This document shows, piece after piece, positions 42,313 to 51,894 of a DNA stretch of 64,000 nt. The notes below the pieces were generated by a model. It saw nothing but the letters and a program-made list of their open reading frames with translations. It did not search any database and was not told the origin of the DNA. The stretch is from Chthonomonadales bacterium (lineage in GTDB: Bacteria > Armatimonadota > Chthonomonadetes > Chthonomonadales > CAJBBX01), in NCBI GenBank assembly GCA_020849275.1, contig JADLGO010000009.1, positions 1-64,000 of the forward strand, given 5' to 3'. The number at the start of each line of letters is the position of its first letter. The first letter of the stretch is position 1. Made by a program: the position numbers and the translations under genes.

Positions 42313-44826
42313 ATGGACCCAGGTAAGTACGCGGTGTTCGCTGGCCTCGCGACGTCGGTAGCGGCCTTTGCCCTCTACCTTGGCGCCCTCCGCGGGGGCC
42401 GGCGGCCGCTGGCCCCCGCGCGGCTGGCCTTCGGTCTGGCGGCGGCCGCGACGGTCTTCTGCTTCGGCCGGCTGATGTGGCTGGTTGCGGGGAAGCAGTT
42501 CCAGTACCAGTACGTCTTCGACTACGTGTCCCGCGACCTTCACGGGAGCTTCCTCTACGCGGCGACGTGGGCGGGGCAGGAGGGCAGCTTCCTGCTGTGG
42601 GCCGTGTGGACGGCCGTCATCGGATGCCTGGTAGCATGGAAGGCGGGCCGGTGGGAGCCGCGCGTGATGGTGGTGTATGTCACCGTCCTCGCCACGCTCT
42701 TCGGTGTGCTGGCCTGGCTCAGTCCCTACAACGTGATCCCTCGCGGCGGGGGTCCGAACGACTATCCGCTCGATCTTCCCTGGCCGCCGACCGATGGCAA
42801 GGGCCTCAACCCCAGCCTCCAGAACTACTGGATGGCTATCCACCCGCCCACGATCTTCTTCGGGTTCGCCTCGCTCGCGGTGCCGTTCTGCTACGCGTGC
42901 GCGGCCATGCTCTGGCGCGAGTACGAGAGCTGGAGCACGCGGGTGATGCCCTGGGCCTTACTGTCGATGACTACCCTGGGCATGGGACTCTTCCTGGGCG
43001 GCTACTGGGCGTACGAGACGCTCGGCTGGCACGGCTTCTGGGCCTGGGACCCCGTGGAGAACGCGTCGCTCTTCCCATGGCTGGGCACGCTGGCCCTGGT
43101 CCACGGGCTCGTGGTGCAGAAGAGCCGCGGGGGCATGGCAAGAACGAACCTGTTCCTTGCCATCGCCTCCTGGCTCATGTTCTTGTACGGAACCTACCTC
43201 ACGCGCTCGGGCGCGCTCGCCAATTTCTCCGTTCACGCCTTCGGCATGCTCGACAACCCGGCCCTCAAGTTGCTGCTCGCAATGATCGCCGTCTACGGCA
43301 TCGGGGGCATGGCGCTGCTCGCGGTGCGATGGCGCGGCGTGCCCGGCCGGCCCATCGCCGACCGGCTCCTCTCGCGCGACACCGCGATGGTGCTTGCGGT
43401 CACGCTGATGGTGGCGGCCTCGATCGTCGTCGTGGTCGGCACGTCCTGGCCGATCGTCTCGCAGTGGCGCGGCTGGAAGGCCGTGCCTGCGCTTGCGCCC
43501 CACCTGTACGCGGAGCGCGGAATGACGCTGGAACGGATCTTCTACAATCGAGTCGGCTCCATCCTGCTCATCCCGACGCTGCTGCTGCTGGGCATGGTGC
43601 CGTTCCTGGCATGGGGGCGCACGAACGCAGATCGCTTCCTCTGGCGGCTCCTGCTGCCCTGGTGGATCGCCATCGCCGGCGGTGGCTGCGTGCTCGTGTT
43701 CGTTAAGCACGAGGCCGCCATCGGCTTCGTGTCCGACACTCCGAAGCTGCTCGTGCTCGTGATCGCGACGCTCGGCCTGTTTGCCGCCGCCGCGAACGTG
43801 CTGCTGGCGGTGCGCGTTCTGCGGGCGCGGGCCGTGACGCTCGGCGGATGGCTCGCGCATGTGGGAATGGGCCTTCTCTTCGTCGGCGTCGTTCTCACGA
43901 ACGTCTACGAGAAGACGGAGAGCTTCGCGCTCCTGCAGGGCGCTCCGCCCGTGCGCACGCCGTTCGGGTACTCGCTGCAGTACGCGGGCTGGACGGATGA
44001 CGGGAAGGGCGCGCAGGAGTCGCAGGCGGACTGGTGGCGGTTCGACCACGCCGTGCGGATCCGTGTGATCCCGACTCGCGGGTCGGAGGCCGACTCGCAG
44101 GGCTTCGTCGCGAACGCCCCCGTCTTCTACCATCGGCAACTCGCGGTGTCGGGCGACGACGGCCCGCAGACGATGCGCTGGCCCTACATCCACAAGGAGT
44201 GGCACCGTGACCTCTACGTGGCGGTGGCGAGCGACCCGCAGCTGATCCGGGCCTCCGCCACGCTGCGGCCCGGTGAGACCTCGCTGGTTGCCTACCCCGG
44301 CATGGGCGAGACCGGCTACCGCGTGCGCTACAGGCGCTTCTACATGGACGGCGGCGCCCAGCAGGCCGGCACCGTGATGGGCGCCGAGATGGACCTGATC
44401 ACGCCGGCCGGTCGGAGCGTGCCGATCCGTCCCGGACTGCGTCTTGGGGGCGAGGCCGGCCCCACGCACGTTAACATCCCCATTCGGGGGGTGGATGGCG
44501 CGGTGATCCTGCAGGGCGGTCTGAACGCCGCCACCAAGGAGGTGACCGCCGCGTTTGAGCTTCCCGGGGCCCCGGCGATGTGGATGATCCCGCTGGCCGT
44601 CACGAACAAGCCCGCGATCAACCTCGTGTGGCTGGGCGTTGCCCTGGTGGGCATCGGGGGCATGATCGCGATGCTGCGGCGAGCGCTGGAGGCGCGGCGG
44701 GGGAGGGTGGTCGAGACTGCGGTCGCGGCGGGAGCGCCGGACGAGCCGGAAGGCGCCGACACGGCCTCGTCGCCGCGGGAGCGTCGCCCGGCACGCGCGA
44801 CGGCCGCGACACGCGGGCGGTCATAG
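42313..44826 (+). CDS. ccmF: Cytochrome c maturation heme lyase subunit CcmF
   Basis: 837 aa with about 14-15 membrane helices. WWD heme-binding region GGYWAYETLGWHGFWAWDPVENASLFPWL and flanking helices are intact; FLYAATWAGQEGSFLLWAVWTAVIGCLVAWKAGRWE and LNPSLQNYWMAIHPPTIFFGFASLAVPF (His axial ligand region) match CcmF. It transfers heme from CcmE to apocytochrome c. A periplasmic region (about 590-770) precedes the final helix; the last 45 residues are an Arg/Ala-rich disordered tail beyond the usual end. No ccmG or ccmH follows here: the next gene is on the other strand. Confidence 0.95.
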   Translation: MDPGKYAVFAGLATSVAAFALYLGALRGGRRPLAPARLAFGLAAAATVFCFGRLMWLVAGKQFQYQYVFDYVSRDLHGSFLYAATWAGQEGSFLLWAVWTAVIGCLVAWKAGRWEPRVMVVYVTVLATLFGVLAWLSPYNVIPRGGGPNDYPLDLPWPPTDGKGLNPSLQNYWMAIHPPTIFFGFASLAVPFCYACAAMLWREYESWSTRVMPWALLSMTTLGMGLFLGGYWAYETLGWHGFWAWDPVENASLFPWLGTLALVHGLVVQKSRGGMARTNLFLAIASWLMFLYGTYLTRSGALANFSVHAFGMLDNPALKLLLAMIAVYGIGGMALLAVRWRGVPGRPIADRLLSRDTAMVLAVTLMVAASIVVVVGTSWPIVSQWRGWKAVPALAPHLYAERGMTLERIFYNRVGSILLIPTLLLLGMVPFLAWGRTNADRFLWRLLLPWWIAIAGGGCVLVFVKHEAAIGFVSDTPKLLVLVIATLGLFAAAANVLLAVRVLRARAVTLGGWLAHVGMGLLFVGVVLTNVYEKTESFALLQGAPPVRTPFGYSLQYAGWTDDGKGAQESQADWWRFDHAVRIRVIPTRGSEADSQGFVANAPVFYHRQLAVSGDDGPQTMRWPYIHKEWHRDLYVAVASDPQLIRASATLRPGETSLVAYPGMGETGYRVRYRRFYMDGGAQQAGTVMGAEMDLITPAGRSVPIRPGLRLGGEAGPTHVNIPIRGVDGAVILQGGLNAATKEVTAAFELPGAPAMWMIPLAVTNKPAINLVWLGVALVGIGGMIAMLRRALEARRGRVVETAVAAGAPDEPEGADTASSPRERRPARATAATRGRS

Positions 44827-44843
44827 GGGAACGGTCGCCGCGC

Positions 44844-45836
44844 TCACGCCGACTGGGCGCCGCAGGCGACCTCCGGCGAGCCAGGAATCGCGGCCGATTC
44901 GAGCGCGGCGCGCGTGAAGTGCACGATGGGCCGCGCGGCGTCCGGCGGGGCCCAGTTGGGCCCGGCTCCTCGCACCAGGCGAACGAAGGCGGCATCCGCG
45001 GTCTCGGAAGGCTCCGAGGGCTCGATGGGGGCCATGTCGCCGGCCTTCGCCCACAGGGCGCGGCCGTCGTCGAGAGCGAAATCCATGCCTTCGCAATGGA
45101 CGTTGACCTGCTCGCGCCAGACTCGCGCGGTCCCGACGACGTGGAAGGTCATGGGCACGGCGCCGGTGAGCCGCGCGGTTCCCCACACGCACATCGGCAC
45201 CGGCGTGCCGGCCTGGTCGCTCTCGGCCCGGACCCGGACGGGTTCCAGTCCGGTGACCCAGAAGAGGGTGTCGATCTGGTGGCCCGACGCGTCGTAGAAG
45301 AAGCCGCCGGGGCAGATGGCCGGGTCGTGGCGCCACGTGCCGCGGTTCGTGCTCACCCAGTCCTCGCTGTTGTGGACGGTGACGTGCGTCACGCGCCCCC
45401 AACGGCCCGAAAGGATCTCCCGACGCATCGCGCGCAATCCGCCGTCGTAGTGGCGCGGATAGGTGAGCGCGACGACGCGGCCGACCTCGGCGCTCGAGGC
45501 TACGACGGCCTCAAGCGCCTCGGGGTCGAGCGTGAGGGGTTTCTCGCAGAGCACGTGCAGGTTGGCGGCCAGCGCGTCGAGAACCTGGGGGACGTGGTAA
45601 GCGTCGGGCGAGGCGATGCAGACGGCGTCCAGGCCGCAGTCCAGCAGGTCGCGGTAGTCGGTGGCGCGTACGGCCGGCGGATCCGCGAGCGCCTCGGCCG
45701 CGCGCGCGAGGCGTCCGGGATCCGGGTCGGCCAGCGCGACCACGCGGGCCCCCTCCATGTCGGCGAAGCGGCGCGCGTGCACGGCGCCCAGGTCGCCACA
45801 TCCGATGATGCCGATCCGAAGCCGTTCGCCGCCCAT
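44844..45836 (-). CDS. Gfo/Idh/MocA family oxidoreductase
   Basis: 330 aa. LRIGIIGCGDLGAVHARRFADM (NAD loop), CIASPDAYHVPQVLDALAANLHVLCEKPLTLDPEA with the EKP Lys, VALTYPRHYDGGLRAM, and GGFFYDASGHQIDTLFWVTG (His/Asp region). Intact family features. Start ATG 45836 has GAAGG-containing purine-rich sequence upstream; the longer frame to 45992 is not family sequence. Third Gfo/Idh member of the window and, like the other two, on the minus strand. It lies between the convergent ccmF and the divergent polysaccharide cluster, so could belong to sugar synthesis. Confidence 0.9.
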   Translation of the reverse strand: MGGERLRIGIIGCGDLGAVHARRFADMEGARVVALADPDPGRLARAAEALADPPAVRATDYRDLLDCGLDAVCIASPDAYHVPQVLDALAANLHVLCEKPLTLDPEALEAVVASSAEVGRVVALTYPRHYDGGLRAMRREILSGRWGRVTHVTVHNSEDWVSTNRGTWRHDPAICPGGFFYDASGHQIDTLFWVTGLEPVRVRAESDQAGTPVPMCVWGTARLTGAVPMTFHVVGTARVWREQVNVHCEGMDFALDDGRALWAKAGDMAPIEPSEPSETADAAFVRLVRGAGPNWAPPDAARPIVHFTRAALESAAIPGSPEVACGAQSA

Positions 45837-46059
45837 CACGTGCCTTCGCTTCCCTGGTTCGGAGCCCGAGCTCGCGGCGCGCGGGCGGTTCTCCTGCCGG
45901 GCCGGGCAGGCGGGCCGAGCACGCGGCTCGCGGCTGCGCGACTCTACCGGCTCGGCGCCGTCGCCGATAATGACACGGGGCGTGCGTCCCACGCCTGCAC
46001 CGCCAGCGCGCGTCGGGACGGCCCCGACCCGCTCGCGTTCGCTCCCGCGTAGAGGCTCG

Positions 46060-47601
46060 ATGAGCGTGCCCAGTCAGTCATCGACAGCGGCCCCTGCCGC
46101 GGCAGAGGCCACCGTCCCAGCGGACAACGGGGGGACCGGTGCGGGCCCGGCCGCGGTTGCGCACAGCCGCGTAGCCTCCAACGCCGTCATCTACCTTCTC
46201 GGCCAGCTCCTCTCGTGGAGCGTGACGTTCGTCACCGTCTCGATCATCCCGCGCAGGCTTGGGGAGACGGGCTACGGCCAGTTGATGGTTGCGTCGACGG
46301 CTGTGGGCACCGTCTCGAGCATCCTTGCCCTGAGCATCGAGCAGCACGTGATGACCGAGGTCGGGCGCGACCACCGACGGGCGGCGCACATGGTCGGCGC
46401 GCTGTGGGGCCTGCGGACGCTGATGGCGCTCCCGATGGTGGCATGCGCGCTGATCGTCCTCACGGTGACGCATGCGTCGCCGATGGTCTTCGCGCTCGGG
46501 TACCTGATGATCGCCGCGGCCGTGGTCGGCTATATGAGCGGCCCGCTCAAGGGCGCCCTGATCGGATTCGAAGAGGCGCGCCGGGTGACCGTCCTGGACA
46601 TCATCGGGGCGTTCTCGGCGCTGCTTGCCGTGCCGTTGCTGGCATACGGCCCCATCGCGGTGCCGGCGGTCGGGCTCGGCATGGCGGTGATCGTCTTCGT
46701 CGTCGCCGCGGCGTTCGTGCGTCGCGAGTGCCGGCCGCGGCCACGGTTCGAGCCGCTCGCATGGCTCGCGCTGATTCGGGGCGGCCTGCCTTTCCTGATG
46801 AACGACTCGGTGACACAGTTCTACGGCTTCAGCTCGATCTTCCTGCTGCGGCGCTTCGCCGGCGAGGCCGCCGTCGGGGAGTTCGCCCAGGCGCTCCGGC
46901 TTCAGGGCACCTTCATGTTCGTTCCGGTCGCCATGGGCACCGCGCTTCTGCCGTCACTCGCCCGGCTGGCCGATGCCGACGAGGGCGAGTTCCGGCGAAT
47001 GCAGTCGCGCGTGCTGGCCCTGATGCTGGCCCTCTCGCTGCCCGTGGCCACTACGGTGTTTCTGCTGGCGCATCCGTTCTGCCGGCTGCTGTACGGCCCG
47101 GACAAGTTCCAGCACGTCCCGCTTGCGCTCCAGGCGGCCGCGCTGTGCGTAGTACCGTTGTACGTGAACATCATCATCTATCGCTTCCTGGTGGCCCAGC
47201 GCAAGAACCTCGTCTGGAGCTTCTTCATGATGGGCACGGTCGGCATGAACGCGGCAGGCTGCTACGTACTGATTCCGGTCACGGTGCGGCGCCTTGGGAA
47301 CGCGCCGGTGGGCGCGGTCGTTGCGTCGCTGCTGGCGGAGTGCATCACCGTCGTGTTCGCGTTCGTGCTGCTGCGCAACAACCCGCTCAATGCCTCGACC
47401 GTCGGGCGGATCGCGCGCTCGCTGGTGGCGACGGCCGCCATGGCCGGCGTGATGCTCGCCACTCGACGCCTGTTCGTCGTGGTCCCGGCCGCGCTCGGCC
47501 TGACGACCTTCGCCGTGATCGCCTGGCGCCTGCGGGTGCTGGGCGCGGACGAGCAGGCGCGCTTGATGGCGCTGCTTCGCCAACGGTTGGCGCGGCGCTG
47601 A
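46060..47601 (+). CDS. Polysaccharide flippase (Wzx/MOP superfamily)
   Basis: 513 aa with about 12-14 membrane helices after a 30-residue Ala/Pro-rich lead-in. VASNAVIYLLGQLLSWSVTFVTVSIIPRRLGETGYGQLMVASTAVG is the MOP/Wzx N-terminal pattern, and helices continue to LTTFAVIAWRLRVLG. It would move lipid-linked oligosaccharide across the inner membrane, the export step of Wzx/Wzy-type surface glycan. ATG 46060 with AGAGG upstream. First gene of the cluster; the next is 65 nt downstream. No Wzy-type polymerase is visible within the window. Confidence 0.85.
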   Translation: MSVPSQSSTAAPAAAEATVPADNGGTGAGPAAVAHSRVASNAVIYLLGQLLSWSVTFVTVSIIPRRLGETGYGQLMVASTAVGTVSSILALSIEQHVMTEVGRDHRRAAHMVGALWGLRTLMALPMVACALIVLTVTHASPMVFALGYLMIAAAVVGYMSGPLKGALIGFEEARRVTVLDIIGAFSALLAVPLLAYGPIAVPAVGLGMAVIVFVVAAAFVRRECRPRPRFEPLAWLALIRGGLPFLMNDSVTQFYGFSSIFLLRRFAGEAAVGEFAQALRLQGTFMFVPVAMGTALLPSLARLADADEGEFRRMQSRVLALMLALSLPVATTVFLLAHPFCRLLYGPDKFQHVPLALQAAALCVVPLYVNIIIYRFLVAQRKNLVWSFFMMGTVGMNAAGCYVLIPVTVRRLGNAPVGAVVASLLAECITVVFAFVLLRNNPLNASTVGRIARSLVATAAMAGVMLATRRLFVVVPAALGLTTFAVIAWRLRVLGADEQARLMALLRQRLARR

Positions 47602-47666
47602 TCGCGGGCGCCGTGCTGCGCTGGCTGGCCGCGCGCGCTCGCCCGAATGGCGAACGAAGAGCTGTG

Positions 47667-48788
47667 ATGACTCAGGGGCGATCTATCGGCGATGACGAGG
47701 ACGCGGTCGCGCACCTGCGCGTCGCGTTCATCATGTGCACGGAGGTCGGCCTGCGAACCCAGTACCTCAACTGGCGCGCGGGCCTGACGCGCGATCACGA
47801 CATCGATCCGGTGTGGATCGAGGTGGACTGGTGGCGGCCCGAGGGCCTGTTGGAGCGCATACCCGTGGTGCCGCGCGCCGTCAAGGCTCGGCTGCGCGCC
47901 CAACTCGAGATCCGCGACGGCATGACTGCCGGTCCGTTCGACGCGGTCTTCGTGGCCGGGCACACGCTCTACGGTCTGTCCTCCATCCTGGCGCGCCAGC
48001 CGTATTTCGTGACGGCCGACGTTACCGCGAAGCAGCTCTACGCGTTCGGCGACCTCTATGGGAAGCAGCCGAGCTCGTTCGGCTTTGTGGAGGCCCGAAA
48101 GCACGGGGAGCGGACCCGGCTGTACCGTCGGGCCGCCGCGCTCTTCCCCTGGTCGCACTGGGCGGCCGCGAGCATGGTGGAGGACTACGGGGCCGATCCG
48201 GCGCACGTGCACGTCATTCCACCGGGCGTCGACGTCGAGCGGTGGCGTTGCCCGGCCCGCGCGGATCGGGAGTCGGTGCGCATCCTCTTCGTGGGCGGCG
48301 ACTTCGAGCGCAAGGGCGGCGACCTGCTGCTGGCGTGGGCCGCACGGACCGCCGCTCGCGGCTGGGAGCTCGACCTGGTGACGCGCGCGCCCGTGGGAAG
48401 TCCCGATCCGCGGATCCGTGTGCACAATGGCATCGCGCCCAACTCGCCCGAGCTGATGGAGCTCTACCGACGCGCGGACGTGTTCGCGCTTCCGACCCGG
48501 GGCGACTGCTACTCTCTAGCGGGCATGGAGGCGATGGCGGCGGGCCTGCCGGTCGTCCTCTCGCGGACGGGCGGCACGGGCGACATCATCCGCGACGGCG
48601 AGACCGGGTTCCTGATCGGCCCGGGCGACGGCGCCGCGCTCGGGGAGCGGCTGGAGTACCTGGCCGCGCGGCCGGCCGAACGCAGGCAGATGGGCGCCTG
48701 CGCGCGCGCCGACGCCGAGGAGCGCTACGACTCGCGCCGCAACATCGCGCGAACGGTGAAGACCATGCGCGCGGCGCTCGGAGCGTGA
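47667..48788 (+). CDS. Glycosyltransferase family 4 (GT-B)
   Basis: 373 aa. C-terminal donor-binding half: RILFVGGDFERKGGDLLLAWAAR, ELMELYRRADVFALPTRGDCYSLAGMEAMAAGLPVVLSRTGGTGDIIRDGETGFLIGPGD. The E-x7-E pattern in this GT4 motif is partly preserved (GDCYSLAGMEAM, where PSxxEGFGL is usual). The N-terminal half is acceptor-binding, with VIPPGVDVERW. ATG 47667 follows GAAGAGC. The stop overlaps the next start by GTGA. Probably adds a residue to the lipid-linked glycan. Confidence 0.85.
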   Translation: MTQGRSIGDDEDAVAHLRVAFIMCTEVGLRTQYLNWRAGLTRDHDIDPVWIEVDWWRPEGLLERIPVVPRAVKARLRAQLEIRDGMTAGPFDAVFVAGHTLYGLSSILARQPYFVTADVTAKQLYAFGDLYGKQPSSFGFVEARKHGERTRLYRRAAALFPWSHWAAASMVEDYGADPAHVHVIPPGVDVERWRCPARADRESVRILFVGGDFERKGGDLLLAWAARTAARGWELDLVTRAPVGSPDPRIRVHNGIAPNSPELMELYRRADVFALPTRGDCYSLAGMEAMAAGLPVVLSRTGGTGDIIRDGETGFLIGPGDGAALGERLEYLAARPAERRQMGACARADAEERYDSRRNIARTVKTMRAALGA

Positions 48789-49906
48789 GCGGGCGCGGGG
48801 TGCGGGTGCTGTTGCTGTGCACAACCGACGCGATCGGCGGCACGGAACGCGTCGTGCAGACGCTGGCACGCGAGCTGCCGGCGCGCGGGGCCGAGGTGCG
48901 GACGCTGTTCCCCGCCACGCCGGGCATCGCGGCGACGCTGGAGTGGTTTCGCGCGGGCGGCGTCCGGGCCGAGCCATCGTCCGCGGTGCTCACGGTCTAC
49001 CAGGCGCGCGGCCCGCGCGCCATCGCCGACCTGGCGCGCCTGGCGCGCACCAGCGGCGCCGACATCGTCAACGTTCACTACGGCGCCAACCACATTTCGG
49101 CCAAAGATGTGCTGGCGATCCGCCTGGGCGGCCGACGGTGCGTGGTGAGCGCGCACCATGCCGTGCCGATCGCGGAGGAGCAGAAGCGGCGCATGACGCG
49201 GCTGGGCGCCCGGCTTGCGCGGCGCGTCGTGGTGGGCACCGAGGCCATGCGCGGCCTGATGGTCGGGTACGGAGTACCCGCCGCGCGGCTCGAGGTGGTA
49301 CCCTACGGCATCTCGCCGCCCATCGGTGCCGCGCCCGAGCGCGCGGCGGCACGCCGTGCGCTCGGCCTGCCGGAGAACGCGCTCGTTGTGGCGTCGCTGG
49401 CACGGCTTGTGCCGAAGAAGGGGCTGGCGGACCTGATCCGCGCGCTCGGGGCGGTGCGCGGCGTCGGAGCCGGGGCCTGGCTCGTCGTGGGCGGCGATGG
49501 GCCGGAGCGCGCCGCGCTGGAGGCGCTCGCCAGGGAACGCTTGGCCGGGCGGGTGGTCTTCGCGGGCCGCCTGGCCGAGACCGGCCCGCTGTACGCCGCC
49601 GCCGACCTGTTCGCGCTGCCGTCTCACGAGGAGGGGTTCGGCCTCGTCTTCGTCGAGGCGGCGTTCGCGGGCCTGCCGAGCGTGGCGGCCGCCGTTGGGG
49701 GCGTGCCGGAGGCGGTGCTTGACGGCGTGACCGGGCTGCTCGTTCCAGCGGGCGACATCGGCTCGCTGGTGGAGGCGCTCGAGCGGCTGTGCGACGATGC
49801 CGGCGTGCGGGCACGCCTCGGCGCGGCCGCCCGCGAGCGCGCGATGGCGCGGCACACGGAGGCCGCGATGGCGGACGGTTACGCCCGCGTACTCGGGCTG
49901 ATATGA
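48785..49906 (+). CDS. Glycosyltransferase family 4 (GT-B)
   Basis: 373 aa. N-terminus VRVLLLCTTDAIGGTERVVQTLARELPARGAEV (Gly-rich GT4 start, IGGTERVV). SLARLVPKKGLADLIRAL, VVGGDGPERAALEAL, and PLYAAADLFALPSHEEGFGLVFVEAAFAGLPSVAAAVGGVPEAVLDGVTGLLVPAGD, with the EEGFGLVFVEA catalytic pattern. GTG start overlapping the previous TGA. Mannosyl-, glucosyl- or rhamnosyltransferases share this family, so the sugar is not set. Confidence 0.92.
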   Translation: MSGRGVRVLLLCTTDAIGGTERVVQTLARELPARGAEVRTLFPATPGIAATLEWFRAGGVRAEPSSAVLTVYQARGPRAIADLARLARTSGADIVNVHYGANHISAKDVLAIRLGGRRCVVSAHHAVPIAEEQKRRMTRLGARLARRVVVGTEAMRGLMVGYGVPAARLEVVPYGISPPIGAAPERAAARRALGLPENALVVASLARLVPKKGLADLIRALGAVRGVGAGAWLVVGGDGPERAALEALARERLAGRVVFAGRLAETGPLYAAADLFALPSHEEGFGLVFVEAAFAGLPSVAAAVGGVPEAVLDGVTGLLVPAGDIGSLVEALERLCDDAGVRARLGAAARERAMARHTEAAMADGYARVLGLI

Positions 49907-49922
49907 GGGGAGGTATGTCTGG

Positions 49923-50951
49923 ATGCGTGCGCTGATCACCGGCATCACGGGGCAGGATGGCGGCTACCTGGCGAAGCTGCTGCTGGAGAAGGGCTACGAG
50001 GTATTCGGGGCGTACCGGCGCAGTTCCTCGCTCAACATGTGGCGCCTGGAGGCTCTCGGAATCGTCGACTCGGTCCAACTCGTGCCGATGGACCTTCTCG
50101 AGTTCACGAACGTGCTGCGCGTCGTCCGCCAGGTGGCGCCCAGCGAGGTGTACAACCTGGCCGCCCAGAGCTTCGTCGGGCTCTCCTTCGAGCAGCCGCT
50201 CTACACGGCTGACGCGGACGCTCTCGGCGTGGCGCGCGTGCTGGAGGCCGTCCGCACGGTCGACCCCGGCATCCGGTTCTACCAGGCGTCCACGTCCGAG
50301 ATGTTCGGCAAAGTGCGCGAGGTGCCCCAGACCGAGACGACGCCGTTTCACCCCCGGAGCCCATACGGAGTCGCCAAGCTCTACGGGCACTGGATCACCG
50401 TGAACTATCGCGAGGCCTATGACATGCACGCGTCGTGCGGCCTCCTGTTCAACCACGAGTCGCCGATGCGGGGCATGGAGTTCGTGACCCGCAAGGTGAC
50501 CGCGGCCTTCGCCCGCATTCGGCAGGGCCGCCAGGAGGTGCTGGAGCTCGGCAACCTGGATGCGCGACGCGACTGGGGGCACGCGGCGGACTACGTGGAT
50601 GGAATGTGGCGGATGGTGCAGCAGCCGAAGCCCGACGACTACGTGCTTGCCACCGGCGAGACCCGGTCCGTGCGCGAGTTCGTGGGCTGCGCCGGCGCCG
50701 CCGCCGGCTTCGACCTGGCGTGGGAGGGCGAGGGCGCCGGTGCGCTGGCCCGGGACCAGGCGACGGGCGAGGTCCGTGTCCGCGTGAACCCTGCCCTCTA
50801 CCGGCCCGCCGAGGTCGATGTCCTGGTTGGCGATGCCTCGAAGGCCGCCCGCGTCCTCGGCTGGCGCCCGACCACCTCCTTCGAGACGCTCGTCGAGGAC
50901 ATGGTGCGCACCGACTGTGACCGTCTGGAGCGCGGTATGCTGCAGGCATGA
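49923..50951 (+). CDS. gmd: GDP-mannose 4,6-dehydratase
   Basis: Converts GDP-mannose to GDP-4-keto-6-deoxymannose, the branch point to GDP-fucose, -rhamnose, -perosamine and -colitose. 342 aa extended SDR: RALITGITGQDGGYLAKLLLEKGYEVFGAYRRSS (NADP loop), YQASTSEMFGKV with the catalytic Thr, Tyr148/Lys152 in SPYGVAKLYGHWI, GLLFNHESPMRG and the substrate-binding RRDWGHAADYVDGMW. All catalytic residues intact. SD GAGGGGAGG upstream. Next to a GT4 gene and, further down, DegT and acyltransferase genes, consistent with synthesis of an amino-deoxy sugar. Confidence 0.93.
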   Translation: MRALITGITGQDGGYLAKLLLEKGYEVFGAYRRSSSLNMWRLEALGIVDSVQLVPMDLLEFTNVLRVVRQVAPSEVYNLAAQSFVGLSFEQPLYTADADALGVARVLEAVRTVDPGIRFYQASTSEMFGKVREVPQTETTPFHPRSPYGVAKLYGHWITVNYREAYDMHASCGLLFNHESPMRGMEFVTRKVTAAFARIRQGRQEVLELGNLDARRDWGHAADYVDGMWRMVQQPKPDDYVLATGETRSVREFVGCAGAAAGFDLAWEGEGAGALARDQATGEVRVRVNPALYRPAEVDVLVGDASKAARVLGWRPTTSFETLVEDMVRTDCDRLERGMLQA

Positions 50952-50961
50952 GGGGGAGGAC

Positions 50962-51894
50962 GTGAAGGCGTCCGTGGTCGTTCCGACCTACAACGGCCGC
51001 CGATTCGTCGGCGAGACCATCGCGAGCGTGCGCGCGCAGACCATGCCGGACTGGGAGCTCGTGGTGGTCGACGACGGCTCAACCGATGCAACGCTGGATC
51101 TGCTCGCGGAGGCGGCCGCCGCGGATCGCCGGGTTCGCGTGTTGCGCCAGGCGAACGGAGGCATCGCGGCCGCGCGGACCGCCGGGCTCGCCGCGACCTG
51201 CTCGGAGTCGGAGTTCGTGCTCTTTCTTGACCACGACGACGTGCTGCGGCCGGACGCGCTCGCCACCTTGATCGGCGCGCTCGAGGCCGAGCCGAGCGCG
51301 GTCGCCGCGCAGGGAATCGCCTCCTACATCGACGGCGAGGGCCGTCTGTCGCGCGCCGGCGAGTGTGAGCAGGAGTGCCGTAGCCGCGGCCAGTTGGTCG
51401 GCGGTCGGGTGAGGCCGCTGGCGCCCGGCCAGCCGGCCGGCTTCGCGACGATCGCGCTGTGGGGCTGCATCATGACGATGGGCCTGGTGGTGATGCGGGC
51501 GCGCACGGTGCGCCAGGCCGGCCCGTTCGACGGCGCGATGGTGCCGAGCGACGACTGGGATATGTACCTGCGCATCGCGCGCTCAGGCGACATCCTGTTC
51601 GTGGATCGCGTCACGCTCCACTACCGCCGCCACGAGTCGAACGTGTCGCGCAACATGCATCGGGTGCGCGCCGCGCAGCGGCGCGTGATGCGCAAGGCGC
51701 TCGCTTCGCCGGAGAACTCCGCGGAGCAGGCGCGGACCCTTAGCGAGGCGTTCCGCGCTTCGCAGCGCTACTTCCTGGCCGAGAAGGCCGGCCTGGCCGT
51801 GGGGTGCTTGCGCCGGGGCGACCTGGCGGGCGCGGCGCGGCAGACCATCTACTCGGTGCGCCACGCCGCGCGCTATCTGCGGGGCCGGCCGTGA
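50962..51894 (+). CDS. Glycosyltransferase family 2 (GT-A)
   Basis: 310 aa. KASVVVPTYNGRRFVGETIASVRAQTMPDWELVVVDDGSTDATLDLL is the GT2 opening with the nucleotide-binding DDGS; FLDHDDVLRPDAL holds the metal-binding DxD-type motif, and MVPSDDWDMYLRIARSG the catalytic region (usual ED replaced by DDWD). Start GTG 50962 with GGGGGAGGA directly upstream. The last residues overlap the acyltransferase start. Predicted cytoplasmic, acting on lipid-linked glycan. Confidence 0.9.
   Translation: MKASVVVPTYNGRRFVGETIASVRAQTMPDWELVVVDDGSTDATLDLLAEAAAADRRVRVLRQANGGIAAARTAGLAATCSESEFVLFLDHDDVLRPDALATLIGALEAEPSAVAAQGIASYIDGEGRLSRAGECEQECRSRGQLVGGRVRPLAPGQPAGFATIALWGCIMTMGLVVMRARTVRQAGPFDGAMVPSDDWDMYLRIARSGDILFVDRVTLHYRRHESNVSRNMHRVRAAQRRVMRKALASPENSAEQARTLSEAFRASQRYFLAEKAGLAVGCLRRGDLAGAARQTIYSVRHAARYLRGRP

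Noticed and set aside
45966-45971. GATAAT as a -10 for the polysaccharide cluster
   Set aside because: No extended TGn, no -35, and about 90 bp from the flippase start; too weak to list.
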